From Bacteroidales bacterium (GTDB taxonomy: Bacteria > Bacteroidota > Bacteroidia > Bacteroidales > ML635J-15): 58,765 nucleotides of DNA. Position 1 is the first letter of the stretch. Every line of letters begins with the position of its first letter. Both the position numbers and the translations under genes were made by a program. Shown here piece after piece: positions 27,901 through 36,224 of the stretch. The stretch covers positions 1-58,765 of the forward strand of contig JAQIBY010000053.1 of the NCBI GenBank assembly GCA_027858835.1. The letters are read 5' to 3'. Under the pieces are notes generated by a model, which had not been told where the DNA came from, ran no database searches, and saw nothing but the letters and a program-made list of their open reading frames with translations.

Positions 27901-28771
27901 TTTTAGCCCCGGACTCGACAATTGTCGGGATGTCCTCAGCATTAATTACGGTTTCTCTATCGAGAATAACCTCATTTCTTTCAATGGATACCACCTCACC
28001 GGTATCTTCATCAACGAAATCTTCAATCCAAGACCTTAACACCCTAGCGGCCAATTTTCTACCGACAACTTTTTTCAGTGCGGTTTTATTGACTTTAATT
28101 TCATCTGCGAGGCCGAAAATTTCAAGGATCTCCTTATCACTTTCGAAACCAATCGCTCTGAGCAGGGTTGTTACCGGCAATTTTTTCTTTCTGTCAATGT
28201 ACGCATACATGACAGAATTAATATCTGTGGCAAATTCCATCCAGCTACCCTTAAAGGGGATAATTCTTGCAGAATAGAGTTTTGTACCATTTGCATGGAG
28301 GCTTTGACCAAAGAACACACCGGGAGATCTGTGCAATTGGGAAACGACAATACGCTCTGCTCCATTGACCACAAAGGATCCTTTAGGAGTCATATAAGGT
28401 ATTGTTCCCAACCAAACATCCTGGACGGTGGTTTCAAAGTCCTCATGTTCGGGGTCCGTACAATAGAGTTTGAGTTTCGCTTTTAGCGGTACGCTATAAG
28501 TCAATCCTCTTTCCAGGCACTCTTTAATTGAATACCGAGGCATATCAATTGAGTAATCAAGGAATTCAAGAACGAAATTATTCCGCGTATCGGTGATAGG
28601 GAAATTCTCATTAAACACTTTATACAAGCCCTCGTTTTTTCGTTTTTCAAGGGTAGTTTCCAATTGTAGGAAATCCTTAAACGACTTCATCTGGATTTCG
28701 AGGAAATCCGGATATTCGAGTTGATTTTTCGTTGTAGAGAAAGAATATCTCTGTTGGTTCTGTACTGACAT
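24962..28771 (-). CDS. rpoB: RNA polymerase beta subunit
   Basis: Beta subunit of RNA polymerase, 1269 residues. Visible conserved parts include the rifampicin-binding region ([47 protein letters not shown], here cited in short: [10 protein letters not shown] and HKRRLSALG), [24 protein letters not shown] and the C-terminal [14 protein letters not shown], then [18 protein letters not shown] and [14 protein letters not shown]. The residues of the rifampicin pocket (Asp, His, Ser in these motifs) look wild type. It is separated from rplL by 94 bp holding a long hairpin, and followed closely by rpoC. Confidence 0.98.
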   Translation of the reverse strand: MSVQNQQRYSFSTTKNQLEYPDFLEIQMKSFKDFLQLETTLEKRKNEGLYKVFNENFPITDTRNNFVLEFLDYSIDMPRYSIKECLERGLTYSVPLKAKLKLYCTDPEHEDFETTVQDVWLGTIPYMTPKGSFVVNGAERIVVSQLHRSPGVFFGQSLHANGTKLYSARIIPFKGSWMEFATDINSVMYAYIDRKKKLPVTTLLRAIGFESDKEILEIFGLADEIKVNKTALKKVVGRKLAARVLRSWIEDFVDEDTGEVVSIERNEVILDRETVINAEDIPTIVESGAKTILVHKETSKTSDYAIIYNTLHKDPCNSEKEAVVYIYRQLRSSEPPDEATAREVIDNLFFSHKRYDLGEVGRFRINRKLGLDTDSDTKTLTKEDIIAIIKYLIELINSKADVDDIDHLSNRRIRTVGEQLGNQFGVGLARMARTIRERMNVRDNEVFHPIDLINAKTLSSVINSFFGTNQLSQFMDQTNPLAEMTHKRRLSALGPGGLSRERAGFEVRDVHYTHYGRLCPIETPEGPNIGLISSLCVYAKINELGFIETPYRKVETGKVDLKADTVQYLSAEEEETLVIAQANAPIDDAGVFQSDKIRVRHDGEYAVTDPSEIQLMDVAPNQIASIAASLIPFLEHDDANRALMGSNMMRQAVPLLNNDSPIVGTGIEANVARDSRILVVAEEDGLVEYVDAVEIRIRYDRTEEERFLSFRGDSVVYPLTKFSKTNQNSIVNIRPIVKKGDKVKKGQILTEGYATDNGELAIGRNLKVAFMPWKGYNFEDAIVISDRLVREDIFTSVHVIEYQLDVRDTKRGLEELTADIPNVSETATKDLDENGIIRIGAKVKPGDIMIGKITPKGETDPSPEEKLLRAIFGDKAGDVKDASMKASPSTHGVVVNKKLFSKTIKDRKTRNQEKVLIENIENEFSQLAEELKATLVDKLFTIVNGKTSQGVSDHYGAELIPKGKKFTQKQLHAIDFLNVNPLKWSTDKKKNAQIQKVLQNYVVEYKELEGEHRRRNLNLTIGDELPNGIIQMAKVYLAKKRVVKVGDKLAGRHGNKGILARIVRQEDMPFLEDGTPVDIVLNPLGVPSRMNLGQIYETVLGWAGEKLGMKFATPIFDGATLDQINEYSDKAGIPRYGRTFLYDGETGDQFDQPATVGIIYMLKLGHMVDDKMHARSIGPYSLITQQPLGGKAQFGGQRFGEMEVWALEAFGAAHVLREILTVKSDDVKGRAKTYESIVKGTNMPEQGIPESLNVLIHELQGLCLNFELK

Positions 28772-28809
28772 TGACGATGAATTAGTTAAAGAAAAACATA
28801 AACAACGAA

Positions 28810-28842
28810 AGGTTTAAAACCGGGAATGCCGGTTTTAAACCT
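28810..28842 (-). promoter_or_regulatory. 14-bp hairpin between rplL and rpoB
   Basis: Perfect 14-bp stem (28810-28823 with 28829-28842) around a 5-nt loop, in the rplL-rpoB gap. The minus-strand downstream side is T-rich but interrupted, so partial termination or an RNA-processing site is more likely than full termination. E. coli has an attenuator and an RNase III site in the same gap. Confidence 0.55.
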
Positions 28843-28865
28843 AAATTCGCTATAAGGAGCTAAAC

Positions 28866-29240
28866 TTATTTAAGTTCAACTTCAGCGCCTTCTTCTTCGA
28901 GTTTCTCTTTCAACGCTTCTGCTTCATCTTTCGGAATTCCTTCTTTGATTGCAGTAGGAGCGCTATCTACAAGAGCTTTAGCTTCTTTAAGACCAAGACC
29001 AGTTATTTCTTTAACTGCTTTGATAATTTTCAATTTTGCTTGCCCAGCTGAGTTCAGCATGACATCGAATTCAGTTTGTTCAGCTTCAACAGCTTCACCG
29101 CCTGCACCTGGTGCAGCAACTACAGCAGCTGCAGCTGCAGCTTCGATACCGTATTCTTCTTTAAGAATCTCTGCAAGTTCGTTGACATCTTTAACAGTAA
29201 GGTTTACGAGCTCTTCTGCCATTTTTTTTAGATCTGCCAT
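28866..29240 (-). CDS. rplL: Ribosomal protein L7/L12
   Basis: Stalk protein of the 50S subunit, 124 residues, present in several copies per ribosome and the contact point for GTPase factors such as EF-Tu. The N-terminal dimerisation helices ([23 protein letters not shown]) lead to an Ala/Gly-rich hinge ([21 protein letters not shown], about 34-55) and the globular C-terminal domain ([37 protein letters not shown]). All are intact. It lies 39 bp behind rplJ and 94 bp before rpoB. Confidence 0.98.
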   Translation of the reverse strand: MADLKKMAEELVNLTVKDVNELAEILKEEYGIEAAAAAAVVAAPGAGGEAVEAEQTEFDVMLNSAGQAKLKIIKAVKEITGLGLKEAKALVDSAPTAIKEGIPKDEAEALKEKLEEEGAEVELK

Positions 29241-29279
29241 TATACTATAATTTAAAATGATATTCTACTAATAAGTTAA

Positions 29280-29798
29280 TTACTCTTTTTCCTCTAGTGC
29301 TTTCAACACACCGGAAATTGTTTGACCTCCACTTTGGAGTTGAGAGATAAGGGTTTTCATAGGTGATTGTAATAGAACAACGATATCTCCGATGAGTTCA
29401 TCATGAGACTTCATAGCTGCGAGCATATCGAGGTTTTCTTCACCGATGTAAATACTGTCTTCTGCAAAAGCAGCTTTCAGTATTGGTTTCTCGTGTTTAT
29501 TCAAGAAATCTTTAATTACTTTACCCGGAGCATTTGCAATATCTGCAAACATTACAGCGGTATTATTTTTCAGAACTGGATAGAGTTCTTCAAAATCACC
29601 CTCTGCTTTATCCAAAGCAAGTTTCATTAAATTGTTTTTAACTACCATTAATTTAATTCCATTTTCGTAACATTTTCCTCGGAGTTCAGTAGAGTCTGAT
29701 GCATCTAAACCTACTATTTCAGTCAAGTAGAAATGATCATACTTATTAATCTCTTCGGTAATCTGTTCGATCAGGATGTTTTTGTCTTCCCTTTTCAT
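29280..29798 (-). CDS. rplJ: Ribosomal protein L10
   Basis: Base of the ribosomal stalk, to which L7/L12 dimers bind; 172 residues. Recognisable parts are the N-terminal MKREDKNILIEQITEEINKYDHFYLTEI, MVVKNNLMKLALDKA, NTAVMFADIANAPGKVIKDF and the C-terminal L12-binding helix (SQLQSGGQTISGVLKALEEKE). In many bacteria L10 with L12 represses its own operon by binding the leader, but the 18-base gap to rplA is too short to show such a site. It is the third gene of the rplK-rplA-rplJ-rplL series. Confidence 0.97.
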   Translation of the reverse strand: MKREDKNILIEQITEEINKYDHFYLTEIVGLDASDSTELRGKCYENGIKLMVVKNNLMKLALDKAEGDFEELYPVLKNNTAVMFADIANAPGKVIKDFLNKHEKPILKAAFAEDSIYIGEENLDMLAAMKSHDELIGDIVVLLQSPMKTLISQLQSGGQTISGVLKALEEKE

Positions 29799-29816
29799 GT
29801 TAGGTTGATTTAAAAT

Positions 29817-30509
29817 TTACACCAACGACTTTGGGTCGATACGAATTCCAGGACTCATTGTGCTGGAAATATGTACACTTAACATATAAGTTCCTTTCGA
29901 GGAGGAGGGTTTAAGTTTCACGATAGTCTGAGCCAATTCTTTGACATTGTCAGCAATTTGCTCAGGTGTAAAAGAAACTTTTCCAACTCTAGTGTGGATA
30001 ATTCCAAATTTGTCAACTTTAAAATCGATTTTACCTTTTTTTACTTCTTCAACGGCTTTTCCGATTTCCATAGTAACAGTCCCTGCTTTAGGGTTTGGCA
30101 TTAAACCACGTGGACCGAGAATTCTACCAAGTTTACCGACTTTCCCCATTGCAGATGGCATAGTTATGATTACATCAAAATCAACCCATCCGTTTTGGAT
30201 TTTCTCGACATATTCATCGAGACCGACTAAGTCGGCTCCGGCATTTTTGGCTTCCTCTTCCTTATCAGGTGTACACAGCACAAGCACTTTGACTTCTTTC
30301 CCGGTACCATGTGGCAAGGTGGTTACCCCTCTTACCATTTGGTTTGCTTTTCGGGGATCTACCCCAAGCCTGACATCCATATCAACAGCCGCATCAAATT
30401 TTGTGTATGTAATTTCTTTCAAAATTTGAGAAGCTTCTTGAATCGGATACAGTTTAGCCGGTTCGATCTTTTCTAAAGCCTGTTTTCTGTTTTTTGTCTT
30501 TTTCGCCAT
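29817..30509 (-). CDS. rplA: Ribosomal protein L1
   Basis: Forms the L1 stalk at the ribosomal E site, moving deacylated tRNA out; 230 residues, the normal length. Key segments are [40 protein letters not shown], and the signature region [33 protein letters not shown]. The C-terminus, [22 protein letters not shown], is typical. It is 16 bp after rplK. L1 is often an operon autorepressor, but I see no obvious L1-like RNA target here. Confidence 0.98.
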   Translation of the reverse strand: MAKKTKNRKQALEKIEPAKLYPIQEASQILKEITYTKFDAAVDMDVRLGVDPRKANQMVRGVTTLPHGTGKEVKVLVLCTPDKEEEAKNAGADLVGLDEYVEKIQNGWVDFDVIITMPSAMGKVGKLGRILGPRGLMPNPKAGTVTMEIGKAVEEVKKGKIDFKVDKFGIIHTRVGKVSFTPEQIADNVKELAQTIVKLKPSSSKGTYMLSVHISSTMSPGIRIDPKSLV

Positions 30510-30525
30510 GTCGAGTCACGCTTAA

Positions 30526-30969
30526 TTAATTATCAAAGGGGGCATCACCTTTTACGTTGATCCCCATACTACGAGCCGTGCCAGCTACCATCTTCATTGC
30601 AGATTCAATTGTAAAGCAATTTAAATCCGGCATTTTAATTTCGGCAATTTCTTTTACCTGATCCCAGGTAACAGAACCTACCTTAACACGGTTGGGTTCC
30701 GCAGAACCCTTTTTTTGTTTACTGGCCTCAAGCACTTGAACTGCAGCGGGAGGAGTCTTAATAACAAAATCGAAAGATTTGTCACCGTAAACTGTTATGA
30801 TTACGGGTAAGACTTTTCCCGGCTGTTCCTGCGTTCTCGCGTTGAACTGCTTGCAAAACTCCATAATATTCACTCCTTTTGCACCCAATGCAGGGCCAAC
30901 CGGAGGTGAAGGATTTGCAGCACCACCACGAATTTGCAGTTTGATGAGAACCTCAACTTTTTTAGCCAT
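30526..30969 (-). CDS. rplK: Ribosomal protein L11
   Basis: Binds the GTPase-associated region of 23S rRNA and takes part in factor binding and the stringent response; 147 residues. The N-terminal domain starts [40 protein letters not shown] (short form: [15 protein letters not shown]), and the C-terminal rRNA-binding domain has [25 protein letters not shown]. It is the first ribosomal gene behind nusG (4 bp gap) and is followed by rplA. Confidence 0.98.
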   Translation of the reverse strand: MAKKVEVLIKLQIRGGAANPSPPVGPALGAKGVNIMEFCKQFNARTQEQPGKVLPVIITVYGDKSFDFVIKTPPAAVQVLEASKQKKGSAEPNRVKVGSVTWDQVKEIAEIKMPDLNCFTIESAMKMVAGTARSMGINVKGDAPFDN

Positions 30970-30973
30970 AATT

Positions 30974-31519
30974 TTACTCTTTTTCTACTTGCATAAAACT
31001 CAATTCTAATGGTGTTTTTCTTCCGAAAATTTTCACCATTACTTTTAGTTTCTTTTTGTCCTCAAGAACTTCCTCAATGGCTCCACTAAAACCGTTGAAT
31101 GGTCCATCGGTGACTTTCACAGATTCACCAACATAAAATGGGATACTAATTTCCTCTTCTTTCTCAGATAGTTCATCCACTTTTCCGAGAATTCGATTCA
31201 CTTCGCTTTCCCTCAAGGGTATGGGTTCATTATCTTTAGAACCTAAAAACCCAATCACGTTAGGAATACTTTTAATTACGTGAATTGCTTCACCATGTAG
31301 TACCGCTTCAATCAAAATGTATCCTGGAAAGAAATTTCTTTCCTTGGACACTTTTTTTCCATTGCGCACCTGATAGAACTTTTCCATCGGGATAAGTACA
31401 TTAGAAATTAGATCTTCGATACCCAGGCGAGCGACTTCAAGTTCAAGGTATTCTTTCACCTTGTTTTCTTTGCCACTAATTGCTCTGATTACGTACCATT
31501 TTTTTTCAACATCAGCCAT
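30974..31519 (-). CDS. nusG: Transcription elongation/antitermination factor NusG
   Basis: Binds RNA polymerase and couples it to the leading ribosome; 181 residues. The NGN domain spans about 1-115 ([62 protein letters not shown]), and a KOW domain closes the protein ([35 protein letters not shown], cited in short: [13 protein letters not shown]). The arrangement secE-nusG-rplK is standard. The start is at 31517-31519 (ATG), 20 bp after the secE stop. Confidence 0.97.
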   Translation of the reverse strand: MADVEKKWYVIRAISGKENKVKEYLELEVARLGIEDLISNVLIPMEKFYQVRNGKKVSKERNFFPGYILIEAVLHGEAIHVIKSIPNVIGFLGSKDNEPIPLRESEVNRILGKVDELSEKEEEISIPFYVGESVKVTDGPFNGFSGAIEEVLEDKKKLKVMVKIFGRKTPLELSFMQVEKE

Positions 31520-31539
31520 GCTAATACTCGAATCAATGA

Positions 31540-31731
31540 TTAAAAAATACTATAGATGAGTTCAAGCAGGTTTCTGAATGAAACATCCATCAAATAAACA
31601 ATAAGTGCTATTATTACGGAAGCAACCATTACTACTATTGCGCTACTTTGTAGGTCAGACCACGTAGGCCATGACACTTTGTGAACTAACTCTTCGTAAG
31701 TTCCTCTTAAATATGATTTAATATTTGCCAT
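31540..31731 (-). CDS. secE: Preprotein translocase subunit SecE
   Basis: Essential small subunit of the SecYEG translocon, 63 residues, as in most bacteria with the one-helix form. An amphipathic N-terminal helix (SYLRGTYEELVHKVSWPTWSDLQ) contains the conserved VSWPTW motif, and one membrane helix follows (SAIVVMVASVIIALIVYLMD), then a short tail. It lies between tRNA-Trp and nusG on the same strand. Its small size and position make the assignment secure. Confidence 0.95.
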   Translation of the reverse strand: MANIKSYLRGTYEELVHKVSWPTWSDLQSSAIVVMVASVIIALIVYLMDVSFRNLLELIYSIF

Positions 31732-31746
31732 CTTTCAAACACTTAG

Positions 31747-31819
31747 CACGGGTGGAGAGAATCGAACTCCCAGCCTACGGTTTTGGAGACCGTCGCTCTG
31801 CCAATTGAGCTACACCCGT
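31747..31819 (-). tRNA. tRNA-Trp (CCA)
   Basis: 73-nt tRNA with acceptor stem ACGGGTG/CACCCGT, a D-arm, anticodon loop CTCCAAA (anticodon CCA) and the T-loop GTTCGATTC. Discriminator G; CCA is not encoded. It lies between tuf and secE, a common position. Confidence 0.95.
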
Positions 31820-31893
31820 AAAATGATAAAAATTAGTCGGCTAAAAACCGCATGGTATTAGCCAGACTAATTTTCTATCTAATAACGTTTTGT

Positions 31894-33081
31894 TTACTCC
31901 TCAACAGAAATAATCTGACCAGCACCTACTGTGCGCCCACCTTCGCGGATAGCGAAACGAAGACCAACATTACAAGCAACGGGGTAAATCAATTCCACGT
32001 CAATTGTTACGTTATCACCAGGCATAACCATTTCAACTCCTTCAGGAAGTTTAATTTCTCCAGTTACGTCAAGTGTACGTAGGTAAAACTGAGGACGATA
32101 GTTGTTATGGAATGGAGTGTGACGTCCACCTTCGTCTTTTTTCAGTACGTAAACCTCTGCTTTGAAATTTGTATGTGGTTTAATGGATCCCGGATGAGCG
32201 ATTACCATACCACGTTTGATTTCTTTTTTGTCAACACCACGGAGGAGGAGACCAACATTGTCACCTGCTTCTCCGGTATCGAGAATCTTACGGAACATTT
32301 CAACACCAGTAACAACAGTCTTTTTAGCGTCAGCACCAAGACCAATGAGGTGAACTTCTTCACCAGTGTTTACTGTACCAGTTTCGATACGACCAGTTGC
32401 AACAGTACCACGACCTGTGATAGAGAATACATCTTCTACCGGCATCAGGAATGGTTTTTCGTTTTCACGTGGAGGAACTGGAATCCATTCATCAACAGCA
32501 GCCATCAACTCAGTAACCTGAGCTTCGCCATCAGCGTCACCGTTAAGTGCTGCAAGTGCAGAACCTCGGATAACAGGAGTTTCATCACCATCGAATTCGT
32601 AAAATGACAACAAGTCACGAACTTCCATATCAACGAGTTCGAGCAACTCTTCGTCATCAACGAGGTCACATTTATTCAAGAAAACAACCAATTTAGGTAC
32701 GTTTACCTGACGAGCAAGCAAGATATGCTCACGAGTCTGAGGCATAGGACCATCAGTTGCAGCTACAACGAGTATAGCTCCGTCCATTTGGGCAGCACCT
32801 GTAACCATGTTTTTCACATAGTCGGCGTGACCAGGACAGTCAACGTGTGCGTAGTGACGTGCTTCAGTTTCATACTCAACGTGAGCTGAGTTAATCGTGA
32901 TCCCTCTTTCTTTTTCTTCGGGAGCGTTGTCAATAGAATCAAAACTAGCAGAAGTTGCCAATCCTTTTTTTGCAAGTACTTCAGTAATTGCTGAGGTCAA
33001 CGTGGTTTTACCATGGTCAACGTGACCAATGGTTCCGATATTGACGTGCGGTTTCGTTCTTTGAAATTTTTCTTTTGCCAT
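31894..33081 (-). CDS. tuf: Elongation factor Tu
   Basis: GTPase that delivers aminoacyl-tRNA to the ribosome; 395 residues. The G1 loop is [14 protein letters not shown] (about 19-32). The switch I region carries [18 protein letters not shown]3 is [13 protein letters not shown]4 NKCD and G5 GSALAAL. Domains 2 and 3 follow with [15 protein letters not shown] and the terminal [15 protein letters not shown]. It follows four tRNA genes and precedes tRNA-Trp and secE, so it is probably read from the tRNA promoter at 33532-33561. Confidence 0.98.
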   Translation of the reverse strand: MAKEKFQRTKPHVNIGTIGHVDHGKTTLTSAITEVLAKKGLATSASFDSIDNAPEEKERGITINSAHVEYETEARHYAHVDCPGHADYVKNMVTGAAQMDGAILVVAATDGPMPQTREHILLARQVNVPKLVVFLNKCDLVDDEELLELVDMEVRDLLSFYEFDGDETPVIRGSALAALNGDADGEAQVTELMAAVDEWIPVPPRENEKPFLMPVEDVFSITGRGTVATGRIETGTVNTGEEVHLIGLGADAKKTVVTGVEMFRKILDTGEAGDNVGLLLRGVDKKEIKRGMVIAHPGSIKPHTNFKAEVYVLKKDEGGRHTPFHNNYRPQFYLRTLDVTGEIKLPEGVEMVMPGDNVTIDVELIYPVACNVGLRFAIREGGRTVGAGQIISVEE

Positions 33082-33128
33082 GGTTTTACTTATTAATTAC
33101 GTATATGCTTAAAAAAAATAAAAATTTG

Positions 33129-33200
<72 letters not shown>

Positions 33201-33204
33201 ACTC

Positions 33205-33278
<74 letters not shown>

Positions 33279-33298
33279 GTCCTAAAACTTAGAAAATG

Positions 33299-33381
33299 TG
33301 GGGAGAGGAGGATTCGAACCTCCGAAGTCATAAGACAGCAGAGTTACAGTCTGCCCCAGTTGGCCACTTTGGTATCTCCCC
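33299..33381 (-). tRNA. tRNA-Tyr (GTA)
   Basis: 83-nt class II tRNA with a long variable arm; acceptor GGGGAGA/TCTCCCC, anticodon loop CTGTAAC (anticodon GTA), T-loop GTTCGAATC, discriminator A. Confidence 0.94.
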
Positions 33382-33407
33382 AACATTAAATAACATGTAA
33401 AACAAAG

Positions 33408-33481
33408 AGCCGATGGACGGATTCGAACCCCCGACCTGCTGATTACAAATCAGCTGCTCTGACCAGCTGAGCTACATCGGC
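33408..33481 (-). tRNA. tRNA-Thr (TGT)
   Basis: 74-nt tRNA, acceptor GCCGATG/CATCGGC, anticodon loop TTTGTAA (anticodon TGT), T-loop GTTCGAATC. It is the first of the four-tRNA cluster, about 50 bp behind a strong promoter. Confidence 0.95.
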
Positions 33482-33531
33482 ATTTGTCTCCTAAAGAACC
33501 TTACAGGTAACCTGTTTTCTAAATTGGAGTG

Positions 33532-33561
33532 CAAATATAGTCAGTTTTATTTTACTACCAA
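33532..33561 (-). promoter_or_regulatory. Strong promoter for the tRNA-tuf-secE operon
   Basis: Minus-strand TTG (33559-33561), 19 bases, TATATTTG (33532-33539): an exact Bacteroidota consensus promoter with ideal spacing. It lies between hpf and the first tRNA. A small palindrome, ACAGGT/ACCTGT (33503-33515), lies between it and the tRNA. Confidence 0.78.
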
Positions 33562-33574
33562 AAATATTTTAAAA

Positions 33575-33877
33575 TTATTTTTGCCTTTGTTTCTCTTTGT
33601 ATTTTCTTAGCTGTCTTCTCAGTGCTTGAGATGTCTGATCCACAGCCTCTTCGAAGCTTTTGGCTTGCTTCTTGGCAAAGATTTCTGAATTTCCTGGGAT
33701 TTCGATTTTTATTTCGGCGATCTTATTTTCATCATGATCTACGTTTTCTAAACGAAGGGTTACATCAGCTCCTAACATGTCCGGAGCCACTTGTGACAAT
33801 TTCTCAATACGACTTTCAATAAAATCAACTAATTTCTTGTCTGCATCAAAACGCAATGACTGTACTGCAATATTCAT
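33575..33877 (-). CDS. hpf: Ribosome hibernation-promoting factor
   Basis: Short-form HPF/RaiA protein of 100 residues that binds the 30S decoding region in stationary phase and stabilises inactive ribosomes. The start is the ATG at 33875-33877, giving MNIAVQSLRFDADKKLVDFIESRIEKL. Typical blocks include ADVTLRLENVDHDENKIAEIKIEIPGNSEIFAKK, with a beta-alpha-beta-beta-beta-alpha pattern, and a basic tail (RRQLRKYKEKQRQK). The long-form dimerisation domain is absent. The start overlaps the xerC stop by 4 nt (ATGA), so the two are translationally coupled. Confidence 0.9.
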   Translation of the reverse strand: MNIAVQSLRFDADKKLVDFIESRIEKLSQVAPDMLGADVTLRLENVDHDENKIAEIKIEIPGNSEIFAKKQAKSFEEAVDQTSQALRRQLRKYKEKQRQK

Positions 33878-34773
33878 ATTCTTTCCTCCTTTTTTTCGGC
33901 CCATGGATGAGCCTGGTGATACACTTTTTTTAATTTCTCAAAACTATTATGCGTATATACTTGAGTTGCTGCTAGGCTTGAATGCCCCAACAAATCCTTT
34001 ATTGCATTCAAATCTGCTCCGTGATTCAACATATGAGTGGCAAAACTATGCCGTAATATATGTGGGCTTTTCTTTTCAATACTGCTTATTTTACTTAAAT
34101 AAAAATTCACCTTTCGATATAAAAATGCAGGGTATAATTTTGTCCCTTTATTTGTAACAAAAAATACATCCTCTTTATTACATGAGAAACCCATATCTTT
34201 CTTAAAAGTTTCATAACGGGCAATAATTTTCATCAAAAAATCGCTGATGGGAATCAAACGTTCTTTATTACGTTTTCCCAACACCTTAACTAAATTCTCC
34301 TCCATATATATATGGTCATGTGTCAAATGAATTAATTCTGACATTCGAACTCCAGTATTATATATGAATTCAAGAATTAATAAATCCCGCAACTCGCTAA
34401 AATCATCGCTGCTGTCAGAAAGTATATTTTGAATGTTATTGATATGGGACTCGGGAACAAACTCAGGTAAACTCTTTTTAATTTTCGGCGCTTGTACTTT
34501 TAAGGTCGGATTGTGTGCTACCCTGCCTTGTTTTTGGAGATAACGATAAAATGAGCGAAGTGTGCTCAGTTTCCGATTGACAGTTTTTGCTGAGTTACTC
34601 TCCATTAAATAAATAATCCAGGCACGGATTTCCTTTGCATCAAGGACATCTAATGCCTGGTCATTATCAATGGAAAAGTATTTATAAAATGCTTGTAAAT
34701 CTTTTCTGTATGCTTTTACTGTAAGTCCGGAATAACGTTTTTCAAATTCCAGATATTGAATAAATTTCTCCAT
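33874..34773 (-). CDS. Tyrosine recombinase of the XerC/XerD type
   Basis: Site-specific tyrosine recombinase, 299 residues, the size of chromosomal XerC/D proteins. The SAM-like N-terminal domain (about 1-90) contains YSGLTVKAYRKDLQAFYKY and LRSFYRYL. The catalytic domain has Arg143 (YNTGVRMSELI), Lys168 (VLGKRNKERLIP), His238 and Arg241 (HILRHSFATHML), His264 (LGHSSLAATQ) and nucleophile Tyr273 (VYTH). All active-site residues are present. Its stable position between rpsU and hpf in Bacteroidota suggests the housekeeping chromosome-dimer recombinase rather than an integron or phage integrase. Whether it is XerC or XerD is not decidable here. Confidence 0.88.
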   Translation of the reverse strand: MEKFIQYLEFEKRYSGLTVKAYRKDLQAFYKYFSIDNDQALDVLDAKEIRAWIIYLMESNSAKTVNRKLSTLRSFYRYLQKQGRVAHNPTLKVQAPKIKKSLPEFVPESHINNIQNILSDSSDDFSELRDLLILEFIYNTGVRMSELIHLTHDHIYMEENLVKVLGKRNKERLIPISDFLMKIIARYETFKKDMGFSCNKEDVFFVTNKGTKLYPAFLYRKVNFYLSKISSIEKKSPHILRHSFATHMLNHGADLNAIKDLLGHSSLAATQVYTHNSFEKLKKVYHQAHPWAEKKEERI

Positions 34774-34847
34774 GTGCAATTTTTCATCAACAACCTGTAC
34801 TTAACATTTACGTAAAGTTCAGATTTTTGGTTACACATGAACCGAAA

Positions 34848-35039
34848 TTAATTATTCATTTCCTGAAGTTTCTGAACATATTTTGCGTGAATCATTTGTT
34901 TACGCTTAACCATAGAAGGTTTGGTAAACGCCTGACGGTTTCTCAATTCCTTGATAACACCGGTTTTCTCAAATTTCCGTTTGAAGCGTTTCAACGCTCT
35001 GTCAATGTTTTCGCCTTCTTTTACAGGTACAATAATCAT
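34848..35039 (-). CDS. rpsU: Ribosomal protein S21
   Basis: Small-subunit ribosomal protein of 63 residues, very basic. The family pattern is IIVPVKEGENIDRALKRFKRKFEKTGVIKELRNRQAFTKPS (short form: ENIDRALKRFKRKFEKTG), ending in RKQMIHAKYVQKLQEMNN. In Bacteroidota S21 lies close to the anti-Shine-Dalgarno end of 16S rRNA and helps explain the weak use of Shine-Dalgarno sites; this is established for the phylum. It has its own consensus promoter and leads into xerC. Confidence 0.95.
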   Translation of the reverse strand: MIIVPVKEGENIDRALKRFKRKFEKTGVIKELRNRQAFTKPSMVKRKQMIHAKYVQKLQEMNN

Positions 35040-35074
35040 ATTGTTAAATTTTTAAATTATTCATTTTGGGAGCG

Positions 35075-35106
35075 CAAAACTAAACAATTATTTTCAAAAC
35101 ATCAAA
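35075..35106 (-). promoter_or_regulatory. Promoter for rpsU
   Basis: Minus-strand TTTG (35103-35106), 20 bases, TAGTTTTG (35075-35082), both matching the Bacteroidota consensus. It lies 35 bases upstream of the S21 start codon. Confidence 0.65.
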
Positions 35107-35111
35107 TATTT

Positions 35112-36224
35112 TCACTCTGTACTTAAATATTGATGAATTTTATTGTAAGTGCTGTCTGAGATAAGTTTGTTTTTTATAAGCGCTTCGAGTTCTGTGATGC
35201 GTCCTTTAAAGTCCCGATAATTCATAATTGCCTTTACTTCCTTTGTGTTAAGATACGGATGCCGCAATAAATCAGAAAACTCCGCCTGGTTCACGGGAAT
35301 TTTAGTAATCGCAGCGGGATCAATTATTGTTTTGTCTATTAAGATTTGATAACTCTCAGTTGTCATATCGTAAACCTCAAGTAATTGCTCGTGTTGGACA
35401 TAGCCTCCCAACAGCTTTCGGTAAGACAATACTTTGGATGCAGTGGATGAACTAATTCCGTCAATGCGAACCAAATCGCGAAATTCACAAGTGTTTAACT
35501 CAGGGATTTCATGGCTTTCAATATTTTCGGTTTCATTTTTCGGGAAAATCATGTAATCTCTGAGTTCATTCACCAGCAAAGTATCTATTCCGTAAATTTG
35601 TCGGATGTCGTTAACAGTAGCAAATCCGGCACCTGCACTTCTGAAATTAACCCATCGATCAGCAATGAACTCAGGGAATCCCAGCAAAATTAGACTATCT
35701 TTTGATATGACATTTGGATTAAATGCAAAATGTTCAAACTGTTGATTTTCAGACTGATCATCATCAAAGCGAATAAATGGTTCAATTGTCTCAAAAAAGG
35801 CTTCATCCATTGTATAAAGCTTTTCTAAATCGTCGGTTTGGAAAAACATCCCACCTGCTTTACGGTAATTTAGGATATTATCCACTAGCGCATCACTAAA
35901 TCCAAGCGATTTCATTGTATCTTTTGAGACTTCATTCGGATTAAAATCGAATTTTTCTGTCTGAAAATTAAATGCATATCTATCATTATCTGATTTTTGT
36001 TGCGGATAGTTTTGATACTGCGCTTCTGGCTCGGCCGCTAAATCAGATTCAAATCTGTCGATATCACTTTCATATGCGGAAAAATCTATTGCTTCTTTAT
36101 TTTGATCCCAGGGCTGCAACACTTTTAATCCGATTACAACTAATAATATCCCAATTAAGATAATCACTCCGCGTTTTTCGCGAGCCGTAAAATCTAATAT
36201 ATCTTTCCATCGTTGGGATTTCAT
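35112..36224 (-). CDS. Membrane-anchored helix-hairpin-helix (ComEA-like) protein
   Basis: A 370-residue protein with one N-terminal membrane helix (GVIILIGILLVVIGLKVLQP, about 19-38) and several ComEA-type helix-hairpin-helix repeats. Each repeat is a short segment such as FNPNEVSKDTMKSLGFSDALVDNILNYR, FNPNVISKDSLILLGFPEFIADRWVNFR or LNTCEFRDLVRIDGISSSTASKVLSYR (positions about 94-120, 170-195, 245-270). These motifs bind DNA non-specifically in competence and repair proteins, so a surface DNA-binding role is plausible but unproved. Its ATG overlaps the AGCS transporter stop by one base, so it is translated from the same mRNA. Confidence 0.82.
   Translation of the reverse strand: MKSQRWKDILDFTAREKRGVIILIGILLVVIGLKVLQPWDQNKEAIDFSAYESDIDRFESDLAAEPEAQYQNYPQQKSDNDRYAFNFQTEKFDFNPNEVSKDTMKSLGFSDALVDNILNYRKAGGMFFQTDDLEKLYTMDEAFFETIEPFIRFDDDQSENQQFEHFAFNPNVISKDSLILLGFPEFIADRWVNFRSAGAGFATVNDIRQIYGIDTLLVNELRDYMIFPKNETENIESHEIPELNTCEFRDLVRIDGISSSTASKVLSYRKLLGGYVQHEQLLEVYDMTTESYQILIDKTIIDPAAITKIPVNQAEFSDLLRHPYLNTKEVKAIMNYRDFKGRITELEALIKNKLISDSTYNKIHQYLSTE

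Noticed and set aside
29799-29816. L10 leader for autoregulation
   Set aside because: The gap is only 18 bases and shows no kink-turn-like structure.
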